Shown in pieces: positions 42,953 through 56,302 of a stretch of DNA of 64,000 nucleotides. A program made the position numbers and the translations under genes. Source of the stretch: Elmis aenea (lineage: Eukaryota > Arthropoda > Insecta > Coleoptera > Elmidae); the NCBI GenBank assembly GCA_947652605.1, contig OX393578.1, positions 57,357,415 to 57,421,414 on the forward strand. The letters are read 5' to 3'. The stretch's first letter is position 1, and every line of letters begins with the position of its first letter. The notes under the pieces are model-generated. The model worked only from the letters and a program-made list of their open reading frames with translations, was not told where the DNA came from and did no database searches.

Positions 42953-45862
42953 GAAAGACATTCGCATAACAATTGTATTTATGTAAAGAGGCGATGGATA
43001 AACTGTTTCTGTGATATACAAATCAATAATTAAAAATGTTCAGAAATAGTCGCTCAAGAAACATATGTATTAACTAAAGCACGGTATTTTTAGGAAATTA
43101 TTAAAAATTAAAACCAGCTCATTGAAAGACATATGCAAAACAATTGTATTCCTGTAAAGAGGCGATGGATAAACTGTTCCTGTGATATACAAATCAATAA
43201 TTAAAATTGTTTAGAAATAGTCGCACAAGGAACATATGTATTAACTAAAGCACGGTATTTTTAGGAAATTATTAAAAATTAATACCAGCTCATTGAAAGA
43301 CATATGCAAAACAATTGTATTCATGTGAAGAGGCGATGGATAAACTGTTCCTGTGATACACAAATCAATAATTGAAATTGTTTCGAAATAGTCGCACAAG
43401 GAACATATGTATTAACTAAAGCACGGTATTTTTAGGAAATTATTAAAAATTAAAACCAGCTCATTGAAAGACATATGCAAAACAATTGTATTCATGTAAA
43501 GAGGCGATGGATAAACTGTTCCTGTGATATACAAATCAATAATTGAAATTGTTTCGAAATAGTCGCACAAGGAACATATGTATTAACTAAAGCACGGTAT
43601 TTTTAGGAAATTATTAAAAATTAATACCAGCTCATTGAAAGACATATGCAAAACAATTGTATTCATGTAAAGAGGCGATGGATAAACTGTTCCTGTGATA
43701 TACAAATCAATAATTGAAATTGTTTCGAAATAGTCGCACAAGGAACATATGTATTAACTAATGCACGGTATTTTTAGGAAATTATTAAAAATTAAAACCA
43801 GCTCATTGAAGGACATATGCAAAACAATTGTATTCATGTAAAGAGGCGATGGATAAACTGTTCCTGTGATATACAAATTAATAATTAAAATTGTTCAGAA
43901 ATAGTCGCTCAAGGAACATATGTATTAACTAATGCACGGTATTTTTAGGAAATTATTAAAAATTAAAACCAGCTCATTGAAAGACATATGCAAAACAATT
44001 GTATTCCTGTAAAGAGGCGATGGATAAACTGTTCCTGTGATATACAAATCAATAATTAAAATTGTTTAGAAATAGTCGCTCAAGGAACATATTATGTATT
44101 AACTAAAGCACGGTATTTTTAGGAAATTATTAAAAATTAAAACCAGCTCATTGAAAGACATATGCAAAACGATTGTAATCCTGCAAAGAGGCGATGGATA
44201 AACTGTTCCTGTGATATACAAATCAATAATTAAAATTGTTTAGAAATAGTCGCTCAAGGAACATTTGTATTAACTAAAGCACGGTATTTTTAGGAAATTA
44301 TTAAAAATTAAAACCAGCTCATTGAAAGACATATGCAAAACAATTGTATTCATGTAAAAAGGCGATGGATAAACTGTTCCTGTGATATACAAATCAATAA
44401 TTAAAATTGTTTAGAAATAGTCGCACAAGGAACATATGTATTAACTAAAGCACGGTATTTTTAGGAAATTATTAAAAATTAATACCAGCTCATTGAAAGA
44501 CATATGCAAAACAATTGTATTCATGTAAAGAGGCGATTGATAAACTGTTCCTGTGATATACAAATCAATAAATGAAATTGTTTCGAAATAGTAGCACAGG
44601 GAACATATGTATTAACTAAAGCACGGTATTTTTAGGAAATTATTAAAAATTAAAACCAGCTCATTGAAAGACATATGCAAAACAATTTTATTCATGTAAA
44701 AAGGCGATGGATAAACTGTTCCTGTGATATACAAATCAATAATTAAAATTGTTTAGAAATAGTCGCACAAGGAACATATGTATTAACTAAAGCACGGTAT
44801 TTTTAGGAAATTATTAAAAATTAATACCAGCTCATTGAAAGACATATGCAAAACAATTGTATTCATGTAAAGAGGCGATAGATAAACTATTTCTGTGATA
44901 TACAAATCAATAATTAAAATTGTTTCGAAATAGTCGCACAAGGAACATATGTATTAACTAATGCACGGTATTTTTAGGAAATTATTAAAAATTAAAACCA
45001 GCTCATTGAAGGACATATGCAAAACAATTGTATTCATGTAAAGAGGCGATGGATAAACTGTTCCTGTCATATAGAAATCAATAATTGAAATTGTTTCGAA
45101 ATAGTCGCACAAGGAACATATGTATTAACTAAAGCACGGTATTTTTAGGAAATTATTAAAAATTAAAACCAGCTCATTGAAGGACATATGCAAAACAATT
45201 GTATTCATGTAAAGAGGCGATGGATAAACTGTTCCTGTGATATACAAATCAATAATTAAAATTGTTTAGAAATAGTCGCTCAAGGAACATATGTATTAAC
45301 TAAAGCACGGTATTTTTAGGAAATTATTAAAAATTAAAACCAGCTCATTGAAAGACTTATGCAAAACAATTGTATTCATGTAAAGAGGCGATGGATAAAC
45401 TGTTCCTGTCATATACAAATCAATAATTGAAATTGTTTCGAAATAGTCGCACAAGGAACATATGTATTAACTAAAGCACGGTATTTTTAGGAAATTATTA
45501 AAAATTAATACCAGCTCATTAAAAGACATATGCTAAACAATTGTATTCATGTAAAGAGGCGATGGATAAACTGTTCCTGTGATATACAAATCAATAATTA
45601 AAATTGTTTCGAAATTGTCGCTCAAGGAACATATGTATTAACTAAAGCACGGTATTTTTAGGAAATTATTAAAAATTAAAACCAGCTCACTGAAAGACAT
45701 ATGCAAAACAATTGTATTCATGTAAAGAGGCGATGGATAAACTGTTCCTGTGATATACAAATCAATAATAGAAATTGTTTCGAAATAGTCGCACAAGGAA
45801 CATATGTATTAACTAAAGCACGGTATTTTTAGGAAATTAGTAAAAATTAAAACCAGCTCTTT
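42953..45862 (+). repeat. HOR copy 2: 17 monomers (2910 bp)
   Basis: This copy has the same phase and length as copy 1 but a different composition. It has the GTAATCCTGC monomer (near 44176, in the variant ACGATTG) and lacks the CATATAGAAATC monomer that precedes the AAATTAATAATT monomer in copies 1 and 3. Private substitutions include CATGTGAAG (near 43327). Confidence 0.88.
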
Positions 45863-48800
45863 GAAAGACATTCGCATAACAATTGTATTTATGTAAAGAG
45901 GCGATGGATAAACTGTTTCTGTGATATACAAATCAATAATTAAAAATGTTCAGAAATAGTCGCTCAAGAAACATATGTATTAACTAAAGCACGGTATTTT
46001 TAGGAAATTATTAAAAATTAAAACCAGCTCATTGAAAGACATATGCAAAACAATTGTATTCCTGTAAAGAGGCGATGGATAAACTGTTCCTGTGATATAC
46101 AAATCAATAATTAAAATTGTTTAGAAATAGTCGCACAAGGAACATATGTATTAACTAAAGCACGGTATTTTTAGGAAATTATTAAAAATTAATACCAGCT
46201 CATTGAAAGACATATGCAAAACAATTGTATTCATGTAAAGAGGCGATGGATAAACTGTTCCTGTGATACACAAATCAATAATTGAAATTGTTTCGAAATA
46301 GTCGCACAAGGAACATATGTATTAACTAAAGCACGGTATTTTTAGGAAATTATTAAAAATTAAAACCAGCTCATTGAAAGACATATGCAAAACAATTGTA
46401 TTCATGTAAAGAGGCGATGGATAAACTGTTCCTGTGATATACAAATCAATAATTGAAATTGTTTCGAAATAGTCGCACAAGGAACATATGTATTAACTAA
46501 AGCACGGTATTTTTAGGAAATTATTAAAAATTAATACCAGCTCATTGAAAGACATATGCAAAACAATTGTATTCATGTAAAGAGGCGATGGATAAACTGT
46601 TCCTGTGATATACAAATCAATAATTGAAATTGTTTCGAAATAGTCGCACAAGGAACATATGTATTAACTAATGCACGGTATTTTTAGGAAATTATTAAAA
46701 ATTAAAACCAGCTCATTGAAAGACATATGCAAAACAATTGTATTCATGTAAAGAGGCGATGGATAAACTGTTCCTGTCATATAGAAATCAATAATTGAAA
46801 TTGTTTCGAAATAGTCGCACAAGGAACATATGTATTAACTAAAGCACGGTATTTTTAGGAAATTATTAAAAATTAAAACCAGCTCATTGAAGGACATATG
46901 CAAAACAATTGTATTCATGTAAAGAGGCGATGGATAAACTGTTCCTGTGATATACAAATTAATAATTAAAATTGTTCAGAAATAGTCGCTCAAGGAACAT
47001 ATGTATTAACTAATGCACGGTATTTTTAGGAAATTATTAAAAATTAAAACCAGCTCATTGAAAGACATATGCAAAACAATTGTATTCCTGTAAAGAGGCG
47101 ATGGATAAACTGTTCCTGTGATATACAAATCAATAATTAAAATTGTTTAGAAATAGTCGCTCAAGGAACATATTATGTATTAACTAAAGCACGGTATTTT
47201 TAGGAAATTATTAAAAATTAAAACCAGCTCATTGAAAGACATATGCAAAACGATTGTAATCCTGCAAAGAGGCGATGGATAAACTGTTCCTGTGATATAC
47301 AAATCAATAATTAAAATTGTTTAGAAATAGTCGCTCAAGGAACATTTGTATTAACTAAAGCACGGTATTTTTAGGAAATTATTAAAAATTAAAACCAGCT
47401 CATTGAAAGACATATGCAAAACAATTGTATTCATGTAAAAAGGCGATGGATAAACTGTTCCTGTGATATACAAATCAATAATTAAAATTGTTTAGAAATA
47501 GTCGCACAAGGAACATATGTATTAACTAAAGCACGGTATTTTTAGGAAATTATTAAAAATTAATACCAGCTCATTGAAAGACATATGCAAAACAATTGTA
47601 TTCATGTAAAGAGGCGATTGATAAACTGTTCCTGTGATATACAAATCAATAAATGAAATTGTTTCGAAATAGTAGCACAGGGAACATATGTATTAACTAA
47701 AGCACGGTATTTTTAGGAAATTATTAAAAATTAAAACCAGCTCATTGAAAGACATATGCAAAACAATTTTATTCATGTAAAAAGGCGATGGATAAACTGT
47801 TCCTGTGATATACAAATCAATAATTAAAATTGTTTAGAAATAGTCGCACAAGGAACATATGTATTAACTAAAGCACGGTATTTTTAGGAAATTATTAAAA
47901 ATTAATACCAGCTCATTGAAAGACATATGCAAAACAATTGTATTCATGTAAAGAGGCGATAGATGAACTATTTCTGTGATATACAAATCAATAATTAAAA
48001 TTGTTTCGAAATAGTCGCACAAGGAACATATGTATTAACTAATGCACGGTATTTTTAGGAAATTATTAAAAATTAAAACCAGCTCATTGAAGGACATATG
48101 CAAAACAATTGTATTCATGTAAAGAGGCGATGGATAAACTGTTCCTGTCATATAGAAATCAATAATTGAAATTGTTTCGAAATAGTCGCACAAGGAACAT
48201 ATGTATTAACTAAAGCACGGTATTTTTAGGAAATTATTAAAAATTAAAACCAGCTCATTGAAGGACATATGCAAAACAATTGTATTCATGTAAAGAGGCG
48301 ATGGATAAACTGTTCCTGTGATATACAAATCAATAATTAAAATTGTTTAGAAATAGTCGCTCAAGGAACATATGTATTAACTAAAGCACGGTATTTTTAG
48401 GAAATTATTAAAAATTAAAACCAGCTCATTGAAAGACTTATGCAAAACAATTGTATTCATGTAAAGAGGCGATGGATAAACTGTTCCTGTCATATACAAA
48501 TCAATAATTGAAATTGTTTCGAAATAGTCGCACAAGGAACATATGTATTAACTAAAGCACGGTATTTTTAGGAAATTATTAAAAATTAATACCAGCTCAT
48601 TAAAAGACATATGCTAAACAATTGTATTCATGTAAAGAGGCGATGGATAAACTGTTCCTGTGATATACAAATCAATAATTAAAATTGTTTCGAAATTGTC
48701 GCTCAAGGAACATATGTATTAACTAAAGCACGGTATTTTTAGGAAATTATTAAAAATTAAAACCAGCTCACTGAAAGACATATGCAAAACAATTGTATTC

Positions 48801-48943
48801 ATGTAAAGAGGCGATGGATAAACTGTTCCTGTGATATACAAATCAATAATAGAAATTGTTTCGAAATAGTCGCACAAGGAACATATGTATTAACTAAAGC
48901 ACGGTATTTTTAGGAAATTAGTAAAAATTAAAACCAGCTCTTT
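45863..48943 (+). repeat. HOR copy 3: full 18 monomers (3081 bp)
   Basis: This copy contains both the CATATAGAAATC monomer (near 46.78 kb) and the GTAATCCTGC monomer (near 47.25 kb), so it holds the complete 18-unit set. Eighteen monomers plus the 3-base insertion give 3081. A private change, GATGAACTATTT, lies near 47961. Confidence 0.88.
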
Positions 48944-51900
48944 GAAAGACATTCGCATAACAATTGTATTTATGTAAAGAGGCGATGGATAAACTGTTTC
49001 TGTGATATACAAATCAATAATTAAAAATGTTCAGAAATAGTCGCTCAAGAAACATATGTATTAACTAAAGCACGGTATTTTTAGGAAATTATTAAAAATT
49101 AAAACCAGCTCATTGAAAGACATATGCAAAACAATTGTATTCCTGTAAAGAGGCGATGGATAAACTGTTCCTGTGATATACAAATCAATAATTAAAATTG
49201 TTTAGAAATAGTCGCACAAGGAACATATGTATTAACTAAAGCACGGTATTTTTAGGAAATTATTAAAAATTAATACCAGCTCATTGAAAGACATATGCAA
49301 AACAATTGTATTCATGTAAAGAGGCGATGGATAAACTGTTCCTGTGATACACAAATCAATAATTGAAATTGTTTCGAAATAGTCGCACAAGGAACATATG
49401 TATTAACTAAAGCACGGTATTTTTAGGAAATTATTAAAAATTAAAACCAGCTCATTGAAAGACATATGCAAAACAATTGTATTCATGTAAAGAGGCGATG
49501 GATAAACTGTTCCTGTGATATACAAATCAATAATTGAAATTGTTTCGAAATAGTCGCACAAGGAACATATGTATTAACTAAAGCACGGTATTTTTAGGAA
49601 ATTATTAAAAATTAATACCAGCTCATTGAAAGACATATGCAAAACAATTGTATTCATGTAAAGAGGCGATGGATAAACTGTTCCTGTGATATACAAATCA
49701 ATAATTGAAATTGTTTCGAAATAGTCGCACAAGGAACATATGTATTAACTAATGCACGGTATTTTTAGGAAATTATTAAAAATTAAAACCAGCTCATTGA
49801 AAGACATATGCAAAACAATTGTATTCATGTAAAGAGGCGATGGATAAACTGTTCCTGTCATATAGAAATCAATAATTGAAATTGTTTCGAAATAGTCGCA
49901 CAAGGAACATATGTATTAACTAAAGCACGGTATTTTTAGGAAATTATTAAAAATTAAAACCAGCTCATTGAAGGACATATGCAAAACAATTGTATTCATG
50001 TAAAGAGGCGATGGATAAACTGTTCCTGTGATATACAAATTAATAATTAAAATTGTTCAGAAATAGTCGCTCAAGGAACATATGTATTAACTAATGCACG
50101 GTATTTTTAGGAAATTATTAAAAATTAAAACCAGCTCATTGAAAGACATATGCAAAACAATTGTATTCCTGTAAAGAGGCGATGGATAAACTGTTCCTGT
50201 GATATACAAATCAATAATTAAAATTGTTTAGAAATAGTCGCTCAAGGAACATATTATGTATTAACTAAAGCACGGTATTTTTAGGAAATTATTAAAAATT
50301 AAAACCAGCTCATTGAAAGACATATGCAAAACGATTGTAATCCTGCAAAGAGGCGATGGATAAACTGTTCCTGTGATATACAAATCAATAATTAAAATTG
50401 TTTAGAAATAGTCGCTCAAGGAACATTTGTATTAACTAAAGCACGGTATTTTTAGGAAATTATTAAAAATTAAAACCAGCTCATTGAAAGACATATGCAA
50501 AACAATTGTATTCATGTAAAAAGGCGATGGATAAACTGTTCCTGTGATATACAAATCAATAATTAAAATTGTTTAGAAATAGTCGCACAAGGAACATATG
50601 TATTAACTAAAGCACGGTATTTTTAGGAAATTATTAAAAATTAATACCAGCTCATTGAAAGACATATGCAAAACAATTGTATTCATGTAAAGAGGCGATT
50701 GATAAACTGTTCCTGTGATATACAAATCAATAAATGAAATTGTTTCGAAATAGTAGCACAGGGAACATATGTATTAACTAAAGCACGGTATTTTTAGGAA
50801 ATTATTAAAAATTAAAACCAGCTCATTGAAAGACATATGCAAAACAATTTTATTCATGTAAAAAGGCGATGGATAAACTGTTCCTGTGATATACAAATCA
50901 ATAATTAAAATTGTTTAGAAATAGTCGCACAAGGAACATATGTATTAACTAAAGCACGGTATTTTTAGGAAATTATTAAAAATTAATACCAGCTCATTGA
51001 AAGACATATGCAAAACAATTGTATTCATGTAAAGAGGCGATAGATAAACTATTTCTGTGATATACAAATCAATAATTAAAATTGTTTCGAAATAGTCGCA
51101 CAAGGAACATATGTATTAACTAATGCACGGTATTTTTAGGAAATTATTAAAAATTAAAACCAGCTCATTGAAGGACATATGCAAAACAATTGTATTCATG
51201 TAAAGAGGCGATGGATAAACTGTTCCTGTCATATAGAAATCAATAATTGAAATTGTTTCGAAATAGTCGCACAAGGAACATATGTATTAACTAAAGCACG
51301 GTATTTTTAGGAAATTATTAAAAATTAAAACCAGCTCATTGAAGGACATATGCAAAACAATTGTATTCATGTAAAGAGGCGATGGATAAACTGTTCCTGT
51401 GATATACAAATCAATAATTAAAATTGTTTAGAAATAGTCGCTCAAGGAACATATGTATTAACTAAAGCACGGTATTTTTAGGAAATTATTAAAAATTAAA
51501 ACCAGCTCATTGAAAGACATATGCAAAACAATTGTATTCCTGTAAAAAGGCGATGGATAAACTGTTCCTGTGATATACAAATCAATAATTAAAATTGTTT
51601 AGAAAGAGTCGCTCAAGGAACATATGTATTAACTAATGCACGGTATTTTTAGGAAATTATTAAAAATTAAAACCAGCTTATTGAAAGACATATGCAAAAA
51701 AATTGTATTCCTGTAAAGAGGCGATGGATAAACTGTTCCTGTGATATACAAATCAATAATTAAAATTGTTTAAAAATAGTCGCTCAAGGAACATATGTAT
51801 TAACTAAAGCACGGTATTTTTAGGAAATTATTAAAAATTAAAACCAGCTCATTGAAAGACATATGCAAAACAATTGTATTCATGTAAAGAGGCGATGGAT

Positions 51901-52879
51901 AAACTGTTCCTGTCATATACAAATTAATAATTGAAATTGTTTCGAAATAGTCGCACAAGGAACATATGTATTAACTAAAGCACGGTATTTTTAGGAAATT
52001 ATTAAAAATTAATGCCAGCTTATTGAAAGACATATGCAAAACAATTGTATTCATGTAAAGAGGCGATGGATAAACTGTTTCTGTGATATACAAATCAATA
52101 ATTAAAATTGTTTAGAAATAGTCGCTCAAGGAACATATGTATTAACTAAAGCACGGTATTTTTAGGAAATTATTAAAAATTAAAACCAGCTCATTGAAAG
52201 ACATATGCAAAACAATTGTATTCATGTAAAGAGGCGATGGATAAACTGTTCCTGTGATATTCAAATCAATAAATAAAATCGTTTAGAAATAGTCGCTCAA
52301 GGAACATATGTATTAACTAAAGCACGGTATTTTTAGGAAATTATTAAAAATTAAAACCAGCTCATTGAAAGACTTATGCAAAACAGTTGTATTCATGTAA
52401 AGAGGCGATGGATAAACTGTTCCTGTCATATACAAATCAATAATTAAAATTGTTTCGAAATAGTCGCACAAGGAACATATGTATTAACTAAAGCACGGTA
52501 TTTTTAGGAAATTATTAAAAATTAATACCAGCTCATTAAAAGACATATGCTAAACAATTGTATTCATGTAAAGAGGCGATGGATAAACTGTTCCTGTGAT
52601 ATACAAATCAATAATTAAAATTGTTTCGAAATTGTCGCTCAAGGAACATATGTATTAACTAAAGCACGGTATTTTTAGGAAATTATTAAAAATTAAAACC
52701 AGCTCACTGAAAGACATATGCAAAACAATTGTATTCATGTAAAGAGGCGATGGATAAACTGTTCCTGTGATATACAAATCAATAATAGAAATTGTTTCGA
52801 AATAGTCGCACAAGGAACATATGTATTAACTAAAGCACGGTATTTTTAGGAAATTAGTAAAAATTAAAACCAGCTCTTT
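48944..52879 (+). repeat. HOR copy 4: expanded to 23 monomers (3936 bp)
   Basis: This is the 18-unit set plus five extra monomers at 51512-52366. The extra block starts with a TTCCTGTAAAAAGG unit bearing AGAAAGAGTCGC, followed by an AAAAAAATTG unit with an AGCTTATTG junction. It resembles a five-monomer block near 10.1-10.96 kb. The rest follows copy 3 closely, including the ACGATTGTAATCC variant. Confidence 0.85.
51512..52366 (+). repeat. Five-monomer inserted cassette (855 bp)
   Basis: Five consecutive monomers interrupt the usual HOR order. In order they carry CCTGTAAAAAGG with GAAAGAGTCGC; AGCTTATTG with AAAAAAATTG; TGTCATATACAAATTAAT; AATGCCAGC with CTGTTTCTG; and GATATTCAAATC with AATCGTTTAG. 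A block with nearly the same marks in the same order lies at 10101-10955. A related but altered set also occurs at about 55.1-55.95 kb. Confidence 0.75.
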
Positions 52880-55800
52880 GAAAGACATTCGCATAACAAT
52901 TGTATTTATGTAAAGAGGCGATGGATAAACTGTTTCTGTGATATACAAATCAATAATTAAAAATGTTCAGAAATAGTCGCTCAAGAAACATATGTATTAA
53001 CTAAAGCACGGTATTTTTAGGAAATTATTAAAAATTAAAACCAGCTCATTGAAAGACATATGCAAAACAATTGTATTCCTGTAAAGAGGCGATGGATAAA
53101 CTGTTCCTGTGATATACAAATCAATAATTAAAATTGTTTAGAAATAGTCGCACAAGGAACATATGTATTAACTAAAGCACGGTATTTTTAGGAAATTATT
53201 AAAAATTAATACCAGCTCATTGAAAGACATATGCAAAACAATTGTATTCATGTAAAGAGGCGATGGATAAACTGTTCCTGTGATATACAAATCAATAATT
53301 GAAATTGTTTCGAAATAGTCGCACAAGGAACATATGTATTAACTAAAGCACGGTATTTTTAGGAAATTATTAAAAATTAAAACCAGCTCATTGAAAGACA
53401 TATGCAAAACAATTGTATTCATGTAAAGAGGCGATGGATAAACTGTTCCTGTAATATACAAATCAATAATTGAAATTGTTTCGAAATAGTCGCACAAGGA
53501 ACATATGTATTAACTAAAGCACGGTATTTTTAGGAAATTATTAAAAATTAATACCAGCTCATTGAAAGACATATGCAAAACAATTGTATTCATGTAAAGA
53601 GGCGATGGATAAACTGTTCCTGTGATATACAAATTAATAAATAAAATTGTTCAGAAATAGTCGCTCAAGGAACATATGTATTAACTAATGCACGGTATTT
53701 TTAGGAAATTATTAAAAATTAAAACCAGCTCATTGAAAGACATATGCAAAACAATTGTATTCCTGTAAAGAGGCGATGGATAAACTGTTCCTGTGATATA
53801 CAAATCAATAATTAAAATTGTTTAGAAATAGTCGCTCAAGGAACATATTATGTATTAACTAAAGCACGGTATTTTTAGGAAATTATTAAAAATTAAAACC
53901 AGCTCATTGAAAGACATATGCAAAACAATTGTAATCCTGCAAAGAGGCGATGGATAAACTGTTCCTGTGATATACAAATCAATAATTAAAATTGTTTAGA
54001 AATAGTCGCTCAAGGAACATTTGTATTAACTAAAGCACGGTATTTTTAGGAAATTATTAAAAATTAAAACCAGCTCATTGAAAGACATATGCAAAACAAT
54101 TTTATTCATGTAAAAAGGCGATGGATAAACTGTTCCTGTGATATACAAATCAATAATTAAAATTGTTTAGAAATAGTCGCACAAGGAACATATGTATTAA
54201 CTAAAGCACGGTATTTTTAGGAAATTATTAAAAATTAATACCAGCTCATTGAAAGACATATGCAAAACAATTGTATTCATGTAAAGAGGCGATTGATAAA
54301 CTGTTCCTGTGATATACAAATCAATAAATGAAATTGTTTCGAAATAGTAGCACAGGGAACATATGTATTAACTAAAGCACGGTATTTTTAGGAAATTATT
54401 AAAAATTAAAACCAGCTCATTGAAAGACATATGCAAAACAATTTTATTCATGTAAAAAGGCGATGGATAAACTGTTCCTGTGATATACAAATCAATAATT
54501 AAAATTGTTTAGAAATAGTCGCACAAGGAACATATGTATTAACTAAAGCACGGTATTTTTAGGAAATTATTAAAAATTAATACCAGCTCATTGAAAGACA
54601 TATGCAAAACAATTGTATTCATGTAAAGAGGCGATAGATAAACTATTTCTGTGATATACAAATCAATAATTAAAATTGTTTCGAAATAGTCGCACAAGGA
54701 ACATATGTATTAACTAATGCACGGTATTTTTAGGAAATTATTAAAAATTAAAACCAGCTCATTGAAGGACATATGCAAAACAATTGTATTCATGTAAAGA
54801 GGCGATGGATAAACTGTTCCTGTCATATAGAAATCAATAATTGAAATTGTTTCGAAATAGTCGCACAAGGAACATATGTATTAACTAAAGCACGGTATTT
54901 TTAGGAAATTATTAAAAATTAAAACCAGCTCATTGAAGGACATATGCAAAACAATTGTATTCATGTAAAGAGGCGATGGATAAACTGTTCCTGTGATATA
55001 CAAATTAATAATTAAAATTGTTTAGAAATAGTCGCTCAAGGAACATATGTATTAACTAAAGCACGGTATTTTTAGGAAATTATTAAAAATTAAAACCAGC
55101 TCATTGAAAGACATATGCAAAACAATTGTATTCCTGTAAAAAGGCGATGGATAAACTGTTCCTGTGATATACAAATCAATAATTAAAATTGTTTAGAAAG
55201 AGTCGCTCAAGGAACATATGTATTAACTAATGCACGGTATTTTTAGGAAATTATTAAAAATTAAAACCAGCTTATTGAAAGACATATGCAAAAAAATTGT
55301 ATTCCTGTAAAGAGGCGATGGATAAACTGTTCCTGTGATATACAAATCAATAATTAAAATTGTTTAAAAATAGTCGCTCAAGGAACATATGTATTAACTA
55401 AAGCACGGTATTTTTAGGAAATTATTAAAAATTAATGCCAGCTCATTGAAAGACATATGCAAAACAATTGTATTCATGTAAAGAGGCGATGGATAAACTG
55501 TTTCTGTGATATACAAATCAATAATTAAAATTGTTTAGAAATAGTCGCACAAGGAACATATGTATTAACTAAAGCACGGTATTTTTAGGAAATTATTAAA
55601 AATTAATGCCAGCTCATTGAAAGACATATGCAAAACAATTGTATTCATGTAAAGAGGCGATGGATAAACTGTTTCTGTGATATACAAATCAATAATTAAA
55701 ATTGTTTAGAAATAGTCGCTCAAGGAACATATGTATTAACTAAAGCACTGTATTTTTAGGAAATTATTAAAAATTAAAACCAGCTCATTGAAAGACATAT

Positions 55801-56302
55801 GCAAAACAATTGTATTCATGTAAAGAGGCGATGGATAAACTGTTCCTGTGATATTCAAATCAATAATTAAAATCGTTTAGAAATAGTCGCTCAAGGAACA
55901 TATGTATTAACTAAAGCACGGTATTTTTAGGAAATTATTAAAAATTAATACCAGCTCATTAAAAGACATATGCTAAACAATTGTATTCATGTAAAGAGGC
56001 GATGGATAAACTGTTCCTGTGATATACAAATCAATAATTAAAATTGTTTCGAAATTGTCGCTCAAGGAACATATGTATTAACTAAAGCACGGTATTTTTA
56101 GGAAATTATTAAAAATTAAAACCAGCTCACTGAAAGACATATGCAAAAAAATTGTATTCATGTAAAGAGGCGATGGATAAACTGTTCCTGTGATATACAA
56201 ATCAATAATAGAAATTGTTTCGAAATAGTCGCACAAGGAACATATGTATTAACTAAAGCACGGTATTTTTAGGAAATTAGTAAAAATTAAAACCAGCTCT
56301 TT
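52880..56302 (+). repeat. HOR copy 5: 20 monomers (3423 bp)
   Basis: This is a rearranged copy. It keeps the +3 AACATATTATG and GTAATCCTGC monomers but lacks the CATATAGAAATC monomer before them, and the GATACAC monomer reads GATATAC. It carries an altered version of the five-monomer cassette (GAAAGAGTCGC near 55198). Twenty monomers plus 3 bases give 3423. Confidence 0.83.
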
